DNA of 64,000 bases from Mesorhizobium sophorae. Lineage in GTDB: Bacteria > Pseudomonadota > Alphaproteobacteria > Rhizobiales > Rhizobiaceae. Positions 9,259 through 17,873 of this stretch are shown here, in pieces. Every line of letters begins with the position of its first letter. Position 1 is the stretch's first letter. The notes beneath the pieces were generated by a model, which was not told the origin of the DNA, did not search any database, and saw only the letters and a list, made by a program, of their open reading frames with translations. The stretch is from NCBI RefSeq assembly GCF_002270415.1, contig NZ_NNRI01000012.1, forward strand, positions 186,001 through 250,000, read 5' to 3'. A program made the position numbers and the translations under genes.

Positions 9259-10497
9259 ATGGACAACACGCGGTCCCGGCAAATCGTCATCGCCGGGGCG
9301 GGTGTCGCCGGGCTGACCGCCGCGCTGGCGTTCGCCGAACGCGGCTACCGCGTGCAGGTGTTCGAACAGGCGCAGCGCCTGGAAGCGGCTGGCGCCGGCG
9401 TCCAGCTTTCTCCCAACGCGACACGCATTCTTCGCCAGCTCGGCGCGCTCGACCGGCTGCTGCCGGCAGCGGTGCGGCCGGAAGCGGTGGTGTTGAAGGA
9501 CGCCGCGACGTTGCGCGAACTGGCACGCGTGCCGCTGGGACAAGCCGCCGAAGCCCGCTGGCAGGCACCCTATCTCGTTGCGCACAGGGCTGACCTGCAG
9601 AGTGCACTGACTGCGCGCGTTGCCGAGATGCCGAACATTGTTCTTTCTCCCGGAGCACATGTCAGCGGCGTTACCAAGGGCAGCCATGGCGTCACAGTAG
9701 CTGCCGAGATGGACGGCGAGACCGTCGAGGCCGAGGGCTTGCTGCTGGTCGGCGCCGATGGCGTCTGGTCATCGGTGCGCGGACTTGTCGACACAACCCA
9801 TGGGGCGGCCTCGCCGAGAAGTCACTTTTCGGGCGAACTGGCCTGGCGTGCCACCATTCCCGCCGACAGCGCTGCCGGACAAGCCTTTGCCGCGATCGGC
9901 GCCACCAATTGCGTCACCACCTTCCTGCATCCCGGCTTCCACCTGGTCGCCTATCCCGTAAGCAAAGGTGCTGCCTTCAATCTTGTCGCCTTCACCCGGG
10001 GCGAACGCATTGCCGAGGGTTGGTCGGGCAATGCCGACACCAGGATCTTGACCGGTGCCATGCACGGTACGGCAGCAGCACTTGCCCGTCTGATCGAGGC
10101 AGCTGGCCCATGGACGGCGTGGCCGATCCATACGGTGGAGAGCAAACTGCCTTGGACAAACGACCGCATGGCGCTGATCGGCGATGCGGCGCATGCGATG
10201 ACGCCGTTCGCGGCGCAAGGTGCCGCCATGGCGATCGAAGATGCGGCGATGCTTGCGGATGTCGTTGCCGACTTGCCCGGCGATCCGGCACAAGGTCTTC
10301 AAATCTGGGAGAACCTGCGGCGGCCGCGCGTTGCCAGGGTCGCCCGTCGCGGCGCCCTCAACCGCCTCGCCTGGCATGCCGCGGGTCCAGTCTCCATCGC
10401 ACGCAATCTGTTCCTGAAAATGCGCTCGTCTGAAAAACTCGCCGCCGATCTGGACTGGCTTTATGGCTGGCAGCCGCAGAAAATCATCCGGCGCTGA
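9259..10497 (+). CDS. FAD-dependent monooxygenase (salicylate hydroxylase-like)
   Basis: 412-residue class A flavoprotein monooxygenase. The dinucleotide fold opens with IVIAGAGVAGLTAALAFAERG, the DG motif is LLVGADGVWSSVRGL, and the FAD ribityl contact is LIGDAAHAMTPFAAQGAAMAIEDA, all in normal order and spacing. These enzymes use NAD(P)H and oxygen to hydroxylate aromatic rings, as in salicylate or 6-hydroxynicotinate hydroxylase. The substrate here cannot be deduced; no aromatic degradation genes are nearby. Confidence 0.85.
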   Translation: MDNTRSRQIVIAGAGVAGLTAALAFAERGYRVQVFEQAQRLEAAGAGVQLSPNATRILRQLGALDRLLPAAVRPEAVVLKDAATLRELARVPLGQAAEARWQAPYLVAHRADLQSALTARVAEMPNIVLSPGAHVSGVTKGSHGVTVAAEMDGETVEAEGLLLVGADGVWSSVRGLVDTTHGAASPRSHFSGELAWRATIPADSAAGQAFAAIGATNCVTTFLHPGFHLVAYPVSKGAAFNLVAFTRGERIAEGWSGNADTRILTGAMHGTAAALARLIEAAGPWTAWPIHTVESKLPWTNDRMALIGDAAHAMTPFAAQGAAMAIEDAAMLADVVADLPGDPAQGLQIWENLRRPRVARVARRGALNRLAWHAAGPVSIARNLFLKMRSSEKLAADLDWLYGWQPQKIIRR

Positions 10498-10537
10498 AAG
10501 CTGGGGCATAGCCCGGATGCCAACCCGTGGAGCGGTG

Positions 10538-11206
10538 CTAATTGTAAAGCCGCAGCGACAGACCGAGCGAAGCCGGCAGCGGGTTCCACCAGCCGGTGCG
10601 CAAGCCGGCGGTGCGCAAGGCCGCCGCGGTCCAGGTGTTGCAGCCGACCAGCGCGTTGAAATGGCCGTTGGCTTCATAGAAGCGGTCAAAGCTGGAATAG
10701 GCCGCGTCCGGAACAAGAAGCGGCCCTTGCGGCCCCCGCTGGAAACTCGCATCGATGAAATCGAGCAGTGCTGCAAAACGCTCCTCGCCGATGTCGAAGC
10801 CGGCGACATCCGGATGCGGTTCGACTATGGCGCCAGCAACATCGACATGCATGACCGACGCGTCGAGGGTCAGTGCCTTCATCACCGGGACGGCCTTGAG
10901 TTCGGACCACGTCGGCGTCTCCAGGTAGAAGGCGCGACCGCCCCAGCCGAAGACGACGTAGCGAACTTCCAGACCATCGGCTGGGATGCCGGCGTCGACC
11001 AGGAAATGGAACCGCTGGCGCACGCTGTCGTCGACCGGGATGGCGATGTCGGTGTGGATCGGGTTGTTCAGCACCAGGATATGGCGCGTGTTGGCGGGAT
11101 TGGCGGCAGCCGGCGGCCACAGCGGCCGCGGCACGAGAGTGCCCAGCGTCACAGCGAACGCAACGACGATCAACGGCAGGCCTAGAAAACGTCCCAGCTT
11201 TTTCAT
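10538..11206 (-). CDS. DUF2459 family protein (TIGR02117-like)
   Basis: 222-residue protein of the DUF2459 family, with one N-terminal membrane anchor (LGLPLIVVAFAVTLGTLVP) and a periplasmic body. Family-typical segments are ILVLNNPIHTDIAIPVD, VVFGWGGRAFYLETPTWSELKAVPVMKAL and YEANGHFNALVGCNTWTAAALRTAGLRTGWWNPLP. The conserved His, Cys and Asn suggest a papain-like amidase fold, but no activity is established. The start at 11206 (MKKLGRF) is preferred to 11242 because the anchor then lies at the N-terminus. It faces away from the aap operon. Confidence 0.75.
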   Translation of the reverse strand: MKKLGRFLGLPLIVVAFAVTLGTLVPRPLWPPAAANPANTRHILVLNNPIHTDIAIPVDDSVRQRFHFLVDAGIPADGLEVRYVVFGWGGRAFYLETPTWSELKAVPVMKALTLDASVMHVDVAGAIVEPHPDVAGFDIGEERFAALLDFIDASFQRGPQGPLLVPDAAYSSFDRFYEANGHFNALVGCNTWTAAALRTAGLRTGWWNPLPASLGLSLRLYN

Positions 11207-11274
11207 GAATGGCGGCCTTGCAAACGCACCCCGGCGCGACACAGACCGCCCGCCTCCTACTCATCCATACGCAA

Positions 11275-11305
11275 AAGAGCCCGGCACTGTTTCAGCCGGG
11301 CTCTT
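11275..11305 (-). terminator. Terminator of the aapJQMP operon
   Basis: An 11-bp perfect stem, AAGAGCCCGGC (11275-11285) against GCCGGGCTCTT (11295-11305), lies 16 bases beyond the aapP stop. On the minus strand it ends in TTTT. Near-symmetry means it could also work from the other direction. Confidence 0.85.
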
Positions 11306-11321
11306 CCTGGTTGTCGAAAGC

Positions 11322-12125
11322 CTAGTGCAGGATCTGCGACAGGAACAACTTTGTGCGCTCGTGGCGCGGATGGTCGAAGAACTCGGCCGGCGTGTTCTGC
11401 TCGACGATCTGGCCCTGGTCCATGAAGATCACGCGGTTGGCGACCTTGCGGGCAAAGCCCATTTCGTGCGTGACGCACAGCATGGTCATGCCTTCCTCGG
11501 CAAGGCCGACCATCGTCTCCAGCACTTCCTTGATCATTTCCGGATCGAGCGCCGAGGTCGGCTCGTCGAACAGCATGATGCGCGGGTTCATGCACAGCGA
11601 ACGGGCGATCGCCACGCGCTGCTGCTGGCCACCGGACAGCTGGCCGGGATATTTGTTGGCCTGTTCCGGGATCTTGACGCGCTTGAGGAAATGCATGGCG
11701 ATTTCCTCGGCCTGCTTCTTCGGCGTCTTGCGCACCCAGATCGGCGCCAGCGTGCAGTTCTCCAGGATTGTCAGATGCGGGAACAGGTTGAAGTGCTGGA
11801 ACACCATGCCGACCTCGCGGCGCACCTCGTCGATCTTCTTCAGATCGTTGGTCAGTTCCTTACCGTCGACGATGATCTTGCCCTTCTGGTGCTCTTCCAG
11901 ACGGTTGATGCAGCGGATCATCGTCGATTTGCCGGAGCCCGACGGGCCGCAGATGACGATGCGCTCGCCGCGCATCACTCTCAGGTTGATGTCCTTCAGC
12001 ACATGGAACTCACCATACCATTTGTGCATGGCGACGATGTCGATGGCGACATCAGTGTCGGAGATGTGCATCTTGGCGGCGTTGACCTTGATCTCTTCCG
12101 CGCTGACAGCATTTTCGGTTGTCAT
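11322..12125 (-). CDS. aapP: General L-amino acid ABC transporter, ATPase AapP
   Basis: 267-residue ABC ATPase of the polar amino acid uptake family. The Walker A is GPSGSGKS, the signature LSGGQQQRVAIARSL, and Walker B IMLFDEPTSALDPEM, followed by the switch histidine in VTHEMGFA. The start at 12125 (MTTENAVSAEE) is taken because upstream codons read through the intergenic spacer. Last gene of the aapJQMP operon, which in Rhizobium takes up a broad range of L-amino acids and influences efflux. A terminator follows. Confidence 0.93.
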   Translation of the reverse strand: MTTENAVSAEEIKVNAAKMHISDTDVAIDIVAMHKWYGEFHVLKDINLRVMRGERIVICGPSGSGKSTMIRCINRLEEHQKGKIIVDGKELTNDLKKIDEVRREVGMVFQHFNLFPHLTILENCTLAPIWVRKTPKKQAEEIAMHFLKRVKIPEQANKYPGQLSGGQQQRVAIARSLCMNPRIMLFDEPTSALDPEMIKEVLETMVGLAEEGMTMLCVTHEMGFARKVANRVIFMDQGQIVEQNTPAEFFDHPRHERTKLFLSQILH

Positions 12126-12150
12126 GACAGGATCCCCTTGTTCTTTTTGT

Positions 12151-13308
12151 TTAGCGTTTGTGGCCGGTGTCGAGTCGGCGTTCAGTGTACATTGAATAGC
12201 GCGACATGCCGAAGCAGAACAGCCAGAAGACAAAGGCGGCGAAGATCAGACCCGACTTGGCGGTCTGCGCCGTCGCCCAGTTGGCGTCGGAGAAGTTCTG
12301 CTTGACTATGCCGAGCAGGTCGAACATCGAAATAATCGTGACCAGGCTGGTGTCCTTGAACATGCCGATGAAGGTGTTGACGATGCCCGGGATGACCAGC
12401 TTCAGTGCCTGCGGCATGACGATGAAATACATCTTCTGCCAATAGCCAAGGCCAAGCGAATCGGCGCCTTCATACTGACCCTTGGGGATCGCCTGCAGGC
12501 CGCCGCGCACCACTTCAGCCATATAAGCGGCGGCAAACAGCGACACGCCGATCAGCGCACGCAGATACTTGTCGAAGGTGACGCCCGGCGGCAGGAACAG
12601 CGGCAGCATGACGCTGGCCATGAACAGAACGGTGATCAGCGGAATGCCGCGTACGGCTTCGATGAAGATGACGCACAGCATCTTTACGATCGGCATTTTG
12701 GAGCGACGGCCAAGCGCCAGCACGATGCCAAGCGGCAACGACACGACAATGGCCACGAAAGACAGCGACAGCGTCACCAGCAAGCCGCCCCAGCGCGCCG
12801 TTTCGACATGTTCCAGACCGAACGCGCCACCGACCAGCAGGAAGAACGACACAATCGGGAGACCGACGATCAGCAGCAGGGCGTTGAGACCCTTGCGCGG
12901 CACGCTTGGCATCAACATCGGCACCATGAGCACGACCAGCAATATGCCAACCAGGATCGGCCGCCAGCGCTCCTCGACCGGATAGGTGCCGAACATGATC
13001 TGGCCGAACTTGGCGTTGACGAAGGCCCAGCAGGCACCGGACCAGCCATCCGGCTGGATACCGCCCTGCGCCACCGTGGCGCACACGGTCCGATTAGGTC
13101 CCGTCCACACGGCGTTGATGAAGGCCCAGTTGATGATCTGCGGCAGGATCATCGCCACCAGCGCGAAACCGATGATGGTCAAAATGGTGTCGCCCGTCGA
13201 CGCAATCAGGTTCTTGCGCACCCAGGCGCTGAAGCCTGTGACGCCGGCCGGCGCCGGCTGCGCCAGTGCCATTTCGGTGCGAACCCAGGACATATCATGT
13301 TCTTGCAT
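12151..13308 (-). CDS. aapM: General L-amino acid ABC transporter, permease AapM
   Basis: 385-residue inner-membrane permease of the His/Glu/Gln/Arg/opine type. It has several membrane helices, then the EAA loop that docks on the ATPase (EVVRGGLQAIPKGQYEGADSLGLG) and a QALKLVIPGIVNTFIGMFKDTSL tail. The long periplasmic insert near residues 65-115 is typical of AapM. Only 4 bases separate it from aapQ, so the pair is cotranslated. It forms a heterodimeric pore with AapQ. Confidence 0.93.
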   Translation of the reverse strand: MQEHDMSWVRTEMALAQPAPAGVTGFSAWVRKNLIASTGDTILTIIGFALVAMILPQIINWAFINAVWTGPNRTVCATVAQGGIQPDGWSGACWAFVNAKFGQIMFGTYPVEERWRPILVGILLVVLMVPMLMPSVPRKGLNALLLIVGLPIVSFFLLVGGAFGLEHVETARWGGLLVTLSLSFVAIVVSLPLGIVLALGRRSKMPIVKMLCVIFIEAVRGIPLITVLFMASVMLPLFLPPGVTFDKYLRALIGVSLFAAAYMAEVVRGGLQAIPKGQYEGADSLGLGYWQKMYFIVMPQALKLVIPGIVNTFIGMFKDTSLVTIISMFDLLGIVKQNFSDANWATAQTAKSGLIFAAFVFWLFCFGMSRYSMYTERRLDTGHKR

Positions 13309-13312
13309 GTCC

Positions 13313-14500
13313 TTACCTCTCCACCAGCGCCATTTTGGCGTTGAACCAGTTCATGAATAGCGAGGTCAGAAGGCTGATGGCCAGATAGATCACCATCATG
13401 ATGACCACGCATTCGACCGCTTGGCCGGTCTGGTTGAGCACCGTGCCGGTGGTTGCCGTCAGGTCGGGATAGCCGATGGCGATGGCGAGTGAGGAATTCT
13501 TGGTCAGATTGAGATACTGGCTGGCCAGCGGCGGAATGACGATGCGCATGGCCTGCGGCACAACCACCAGCCGCAACGCCTGGCCGGCACGCAGGCCAAG
13601 GGCTGACGAGGCCTCGCTCTGGCCCTTGGCAACACCGCGAATACCGGCGCGCACGATCTCGGCGATGAAGGCGGCGGTATAGAAGGACAGCGCTAGATAG
13701 AGTGACAGGAATTCCGGCTTGACGACGAAGCCGCCAGTCAGGTTGAAGGTCGATTGCTTCGGAAAATCAAAGGTTACTGGGAAGCCGCTCAGCACATAAG
13801 CAAGCAGCGGAAGCCCGATGATCAGCGCCAGCGACGTCCAGAACACCGGGAATTGCTGCCCGGTCGCCATCTGCCGCTGGTGCGCCTTGCGGGCGACGAA
13901 CCACGCCATGGCGATGCCGACAAGCAGCCCCACCGGGATCAGCCAGGAGCCGTCACCCCATACGGCGCGCGGAAAATAGAAGCCGCGCTGGTTGAGGAAG
14001 GATCCGAACGGCAGGTTGATGCTATCGCGCGGCGCCGGCAGCACGGCCAGCACGCCGGAATACCAGAAGAAGATGACCAGCAGCGGCGGGATGTTGCGGA
14101 AGACCTCGACATAGACCGTGCAGATCTTCTGGATCAGCCAGTTCTGCGACAGCCGGCCGATGCCGACAATGAAACCAATGATGGTGGCGGTGATGATGCC
14201 GACAAACGCGACGATCAGCGTGTTGATCAAGCCGACGATGATGGCCCGGCCATAGGTGGAGTCCGACGTATAGGCGATCGCCGTATCGGAAATGTCGAAG
14301 CCGGCGCGGCCTCTCAGAAAGGCGAAGCCGGAGGCAATATGCAGGTTCGTCAGGTTCACGATCGTGTTGTGAACGATCCACCAGACACCAGACACCAGCA
14401 AGGCGACGACCAGGCATTGATAGAAAATGCTGCGGACTTTTGGATCATTTATGAGAGAAGCGCGACTTGGCTCCTCGCGAAGAACTTCCTGCGATGCCAT
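13313..14500 (-). CDS. aapQ: General L-amino acid ABC transporter, permease AapQ
   Basis: 395-residue permease that pairs with AapM. Motifs include the segment VEVFRNIPPLLVIFFWYSGV, the EAA loop AEIVRAGIRGVAKGQSEASS and the final VVPQAMRIVIPPLASQYLNL stretch. The long, divergent loop between helices is characteristic of AapQ. It lies downstream of aapJ after a 62-base spacer that carries a perfect 12-bp hairpin, which is likely to reduce its expression compared with the binding protein. Confidence 0.93.
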   Translation of the reverse strand: MASQEVLREEPSRASLINDPKVRSIFYQCLVVALLVSGVWWIVHNTIVNLTNLHIASGFAFLRGRAGFDISDTAIAYTSDSTYGRAIIVGLINTLIVAFVGIITATIIGFIVGIGRLSQNWLIQKICTVYVEVFRNIPPLLVIFFWYSGVLAVLPAPRDSINLPFGSFLNQRGFYFPRAVWGDGSWLIPVGLLVGIAMAWFVARKAHQRQMATGQQFPVFWTSLALIIGLPLLAYVLSGFPVTFDFPKQSTFNLTGGFVVKPEFLSLYLALSFYTAAFIAEIVRAGIRGVAKGQSEASSALGLRAGQALRLVVVPQAMRIVIPPLASQYLNLTKNSSLAIAIGYPDLTATTGTVLNQTGQAVECVVIMMVIYLAISLLTSLFMNWFNAKMALVER

Positions 14501-14523
14501 TCGACCGTCCCCTGAAAGAGAAA

Positions 14524-14550
14524 CCGGAAGGCAGACGATCTGCCTTCCGG
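14524..14550 (-). promoter_or_regulatory. Intercistronic hairpin between aapJ and aapQ
   Basis: A perfect 12-bp stem, CCGGAAGGCAGA (14524-14535) against TCTGCCTTCCGG (14539-14550), with a 3-base CGA loop. It starts 12 bases after the aapJ stop and has no proper T run. Stems in this position of binding-protein operons usually stabilise the upstream mRNA or partly attenuate downstream genes, giving excess periplasmic protein. The function here is inferred. Confidence 0.8.
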
Positions 14551-14562
14551 ATCACATTTCGA

Positions 14563-15591
14563 TCAGCGGATCGGCGGAGCGTATTGCAGGCCGCCCTTGG
14601 TCCATAGCGCGTTGATGCCGCGGGCGATCTTGAGCGGGCTGCCCGAGCCGACATTGCGGTCGAACATCTCGCCGTAGTTGCCGGTGGCCTTGACGATGTT
14701 GACGACCCAGTCATTGGAGACGCCGAGATCGGTGCCGATCTTGGTATCGGCTTCCTGGCCGAGCACGCGCTTGATCTCCGGGCTGGCGGAGTTCTTCATT
14801 TCGTCGACATTGGCCTTGGTGATGCCGAGCTCCTCGGCGTCGAGCAGCGCGAAATAGGTCCACTTGACGATGTGGTACCACTGGTCGTCGCCCTGGCGCA
14901 CGGCCGGTCCGAGCGGCTCTTTCGAGATGATCTCGGGCAGCACGACGTGGTCGGCCGGCGCGCCCAGCGTCAGGCGAATACCATAAAGACCCGACTGATC
15001 GGTGGTGTAGACGTCGCAACGGCCGGCATCATAGGCGGCGTTGACCTCTTCCAGCTTCTCGAAGACGACCGGGTTGTACTCCATCTTGTTGGCCTTGAAA
15101 TAGTCGGCGAGATTGAGCTCGGTGGTCGTGCCGCTCTGCACGCAGACGGCGGCGCCGGAAAGCTGCAGCGCGGAATTGACGCCGGGCAGCTTCTTGGCGT
15201 TGATCATGAAGCCCTGGCCGTCATAGTAGGTGGTGCCGACGAAGTTCAGGCCAAGCGCGGTGTCGCGATTGATGGTCCAGGTGGTGTTGCGTGACAGGAT
15301 GTCGACCTCGCCGGACTGCAACGCGGTGAACCGCTCCTTGGCGCTGAGCGGCGTGAACTTGACCTTGGTGCCGTCACCAAAGACGGCGGCCGCGACTGCG
15401 CGGCAGAAATCCGCGTCGATACCTTGCCAGTCACCCTTGTCGTCCGGCGCCGAGAAGCCAGCCAGGCCGGTCGAGACACCGCACTGGATGAAGCCTTTCG
15501 CCTTGACTGTGTCGAGCGTCGTTGCCGAGGCGGCTGACGCCATCAACCCAAGCGTGGCGGCGCCAAGAATGCTGATAGCAATATGTTTCAT
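14563..15591 (-). CDS. aapJ: General L-amino acid ABC transporter, periplasmic binding protein AapJ
   Basis: 342-residue solute-binding protein with signal peptide (MKHIAISILGAATLGLMASA, cleaved after ASA-TTL). Family motifs include VKAKGFIQCGVSTGLAGFSAPD, GIDADFCRAVAAAVFGD and VDILSRNTTWTINRDTALGLNF. First gene of aapJQMP. The start at 15591 matches the signal peptide; a purine-rich AGAAAAGGG lies upstream, rather far from the ATG. It should be the most abundant product of the operon. Confidence 0.94.
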   Translation of the reverse strand: MKHIAISILGAATLGLMASAASATTLDTVKAKGFIQCGVSTGLAGFSAPDDKGDWQGIDADFCRAVAAAVFGDGTKVKFTPLSAKERFTALQSGEVDILSRNTTWTINRDTALGLNFVGTTYYDGQGFMINAKKLPGVNSALQLSGAAVCVQSGTTTELNLADYFKANKMEYNPVVFEKLEEVNAAYDAGRCDVYTTDQSGLYGIRLTLGAPADHVVLPEIISKEPLGPAVRQGDDQWYHIVKWTYFALLDAEELGITKANVDEMKNSASPEIKRVLGQEADTKIGTDLGVSNDWVVNIVKATGNYGEMFDRNVGSGSPLKIARGINALWTKGGLQYAPPIR

Positions 15592-16011
15592 GACCCACAG
15601 ACCCTTTTCTCTGTTTTTCAGGCAAACCCTGATCTTTTCCCGTGTGAACGCAGCTCCCATTCCGGCCCATACCCGGAACCCCGCATCGCAACCGACGCGC
15701 CGCCTCCCATTCACGAATGGCATCGAAGGCGATAATTCCGGTGAGGTCAAGGAAAATGACCGAATTCCAAAGAGTTTGAAAACCAACGGCCGCAAATGCC
15801 TGAATTGCAGCCAAGAGCGTCCGAAAATTAGCAAGCCGCGCAAACAAAATCGGCAAGTCCGGTTGGCCGCGGATCCGGACCATGCCGGCGAAATCTGTCC
15901 CGCGGATTTACTACGCGCCACCAATATCCCGGAATGAATTGGAGTACCCAAAGACTAAATGCATGACGAGCAATCCGGCCGCATGGCATGCCGGAACGGG
16001 AGAGCGCATGC
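15592..16011. other. 420-base gap upstream of aapJ, no gene seen
   Basis: No open frame here has coding character. The region holds the aapJ leader and, presumably, its promoter, with a pyrimidine-rich plus strand next to the aapJ start. It also holds the 3' end region of the DUF2182 gene transcript. I see no convincing repeat or riboswitch. Confidence 0.5.
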
Positions 16012-16902
16012 TCAGGATGCTTGGACGAGCAGCCAGGCGCCGATTGCCGCCATCAGCGTGCCAGAGATGCGCGGGATCAACTGCCCGGTCGGGACGGTTT
16101 TTTCCAGAAGAATGAGGATGGCGATGCCGGCGATCCACAACACGTTCATGACGCCGCCGACGAACAGGAGTGCCATCAGCGCCCAGCAACAGCCGAGGCA
16201 ATAGGCGCCATGAACGATCCCGAATCGAAGCGCACCGAGCGGATCGGAGCGGAACCCGCCATGAATGGCCAGAAATGCGATCGGTGCCTGGCATTGCTGC
16301 AGGCAGACGCCCTTCATCGGCGTCCATTGATAGAGGCCGGCCGCGATCAGGACGAGGCCGCCGAGAACCGTACTGTTGGTTGCCATCAACGGGCTCAGCA
16401 AGGCCTGACTGGCCAGCAGCCATTGCGCGCCGGTCGCAACCACGCTGAAGGCAACCCAGACGAGCAGATAGCCGGTGAAAAACCATGCAGTCGACGCGAT
16501 GGGCCGCCCGCCCGCCCGCGCCTTGCGACCGACCCCGGCATAGAGCAGCACCATCGGCGCGACCGACGGCGTCATCATGCCAACCATCATCACGGACCAC
16601 ATGGCGAAGATGAAAGCGAAGTCGGCTGGCGCCCAGGCGCGGAAACCGGGCGCCATCGTGGCGCCCATGTCCATGCCACCCTTATCCATGCCCGGCATGT
16701 CCATATTGCCCGCATCGGTGCCTGACATGTCCATGCCAGCCATATCGCCAACTGCGGCGCTCGGGGCGGCAGCATGCTGCATGGCCATGTCGGCCGCGAG
16801 CCACAGCACATAGACCCATGCGAGCACGGCTATGATGACGAGCGCGGCCGTCACGACTGTGCGGTCGCGCCGCAGCACCGCCTCGAGAGCCGTGTCGATC
16901 AT
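16012..16902 (-). CDS. DUF2182 integral membrane protein with Met-rich insert
   Basis: 296-residue DUF2182 family membrane protein (predicted metal-binding integral membrane protein) with about seven helices. After the first helix (residues 19-38), residues 54-83 form a periplasmic segment with repeated MDM and GMD units, resembling methionine-rich copper-binding loops. Further conserved elements are WSVMMVGMMTPS, YQWTPMKGVCLQQCQAP and HGAYCLGCCWALM. It follows the DUF1326 gene by 9 bases, a pairing often seen for these families. Copper handling is an inference from the Met and Cys content. Confidence 0.75.
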   Translation of the reverse strand: MIDTALEAVLRRDRTVVTAALVIIAVLAWVYVLWLAADMAMQHAAAPSAAVGDMAGMDMSGTDAGNMDMPGMDKGGMDMGATMAPGFRAWAPADFAFIFAMWSVMMVGMMTPSVAPMVLLYAGVGRKARAGGRPIASTAWFFTGYLLVWVAFSVVATGAQWLLASQALLSPLMATNSTVLGGLVLIAAGLYQWTPMKGVCLQQCQAPIAFLAIHGGFRSDPLGALRFGIVHGAYCLGCCWALMALLFVGGVMNVLWIAGIAILILLEKTVPTGQLIPRISGTLMAAIGAWLLVQAS

Positions 16903-16911
16903 TGGATCAGG

Positions 16912-17547
16912 TCAATGCACGATGCCGCTTTGCGAGAGGTGCAAATTGGCGAAATGGCTATGCGAGTCCGCAAGTTCGAACTTGATCGGGCCGGTCGCCT
17001 TGGTCCAGCCACGCCCGACCTCGGCAAGCGAATATTCGAAACCATGCGTGAGGTCGATGCGCGCCCGATGCTCCGCACCGGTGACGGGATTCTTGATCGG
17101 CTCGCCGCGGCCCGAGGTTACGCCCGGCACGTGCAGGCGAGCGGCTCGGGCATCGATGTCGACTTCGAAGTCTATTGCCGCGAAGATCGGATCGTGGACC
17201 GTCTCCAATGTGGTCGAAAAGACCTGGAATATGGTCGCGCCGGGTTCGGTGTCCTCACCGCTGAGAATGCGAAGCAGCGCTCCGCGCTGCGCCTCGGTCG
17301 CCCGCTCGTCAATGACCACTGCCGCCTCACCCCTGCCGTGGTGAATTGCGCCGGGCCAGCGGAAGACACCGGCAAAGCGCAAGCCGTCCAGCTTGGTGTC
17401 GCCGTGATAGCCGCTCTCGATTTCCACGCCGACCACCGCGCGGCAGAATCCATTCGTCGGCAAGGCGTTGAACTGGCAGGGGCAGCCATAGGCGCAGTTG
17501 CAGTTGACGAACTCGCGCGCCTTGATCATCCACTTGACGTTCGTCAT
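16912..17547 (-). CDS. DUF1326 domain protein
   Basis: 211-residue DUF1326 protein. Near the N-terminus is a cysteine cluster, FVNCNCAYGCPCQF (Cys16, Cys18, Cys22, Cys24) plus Cys35, suited to binding a soft metal. No signal peptide is seen, so it is probably cytosolic. The start at 17547 follows GGAGGAATGCC. It is the first gene of a two-gene unit with the DUF2182 membrane protein; their pairing suggests a shared metal-related role. No reaction is known for the family. Confidence 0.8.
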   Translation of the reverse strand: MTNVKWMIKAREFVNCNCAYGCPCQFNALPTNGFCRAVVGVEIESGYHGDTKLDGLRFAGVFRWPGAIHHGRGEAAVVIDERATEAQRGALLRILSGEDTEPGATIFQVFSTTLETVHDPIFAAIDFEVDIDARAARLHVPGVTSGRGEPIKNPVTGAEHRARIDLTHGFEYSLAEVGRGWTKATGPIKFELADSHSHFANLHLSQSGIVH

Positions 17548-17873
17548 GGCATTCCTCCTTGGCTGCATTCACTGCTCTGCAAGCGAGATGCCCGGATCGC
17601 AGGGGATCAGGAGGTCAACCGGGAAGGATCATCCGGCAGCATCTGATCGAGGCAGTCCGGGAAAATATTAGGAATCAATCATATATCTTTCGCGGCCGTC
17701 CTCAATAGCCGAACGGCCAAGAGCGCAATGCGTTCGGACCGGGCAAGACTGTGCGCCGCTTCACCAGACACGACTTGGTACATCCGAAGTCGGTTGCCTG
17801 GCGGGTGCAGGCCGGTTGCACGGCCAAAGCGGTCGCACTATGGCTAGCGCCTTGTCGAACAAGGCGAAGAAGA
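17548..17873. other. 326-base divergent gap between the DUF1326 gene and metC
   Basis: Divergent promoters for the DUF1326-DUF2182 unit and metC are expected here. An AT-rich patch (AAAATATTAGGAATCAATCA region, about 17661-17685) is the best promoter candidate. I looked for a SAM-II type leader before metC and did not recognise its conserved core. No small gene is supported. Confidence 0.5.

Noticed and set aside
17548..17873. SAM-II riboswitch upstream of metC
   Set aside because: Methionine genes in this group often have one, but I could not find the conserved pseudoknot core in this interval.
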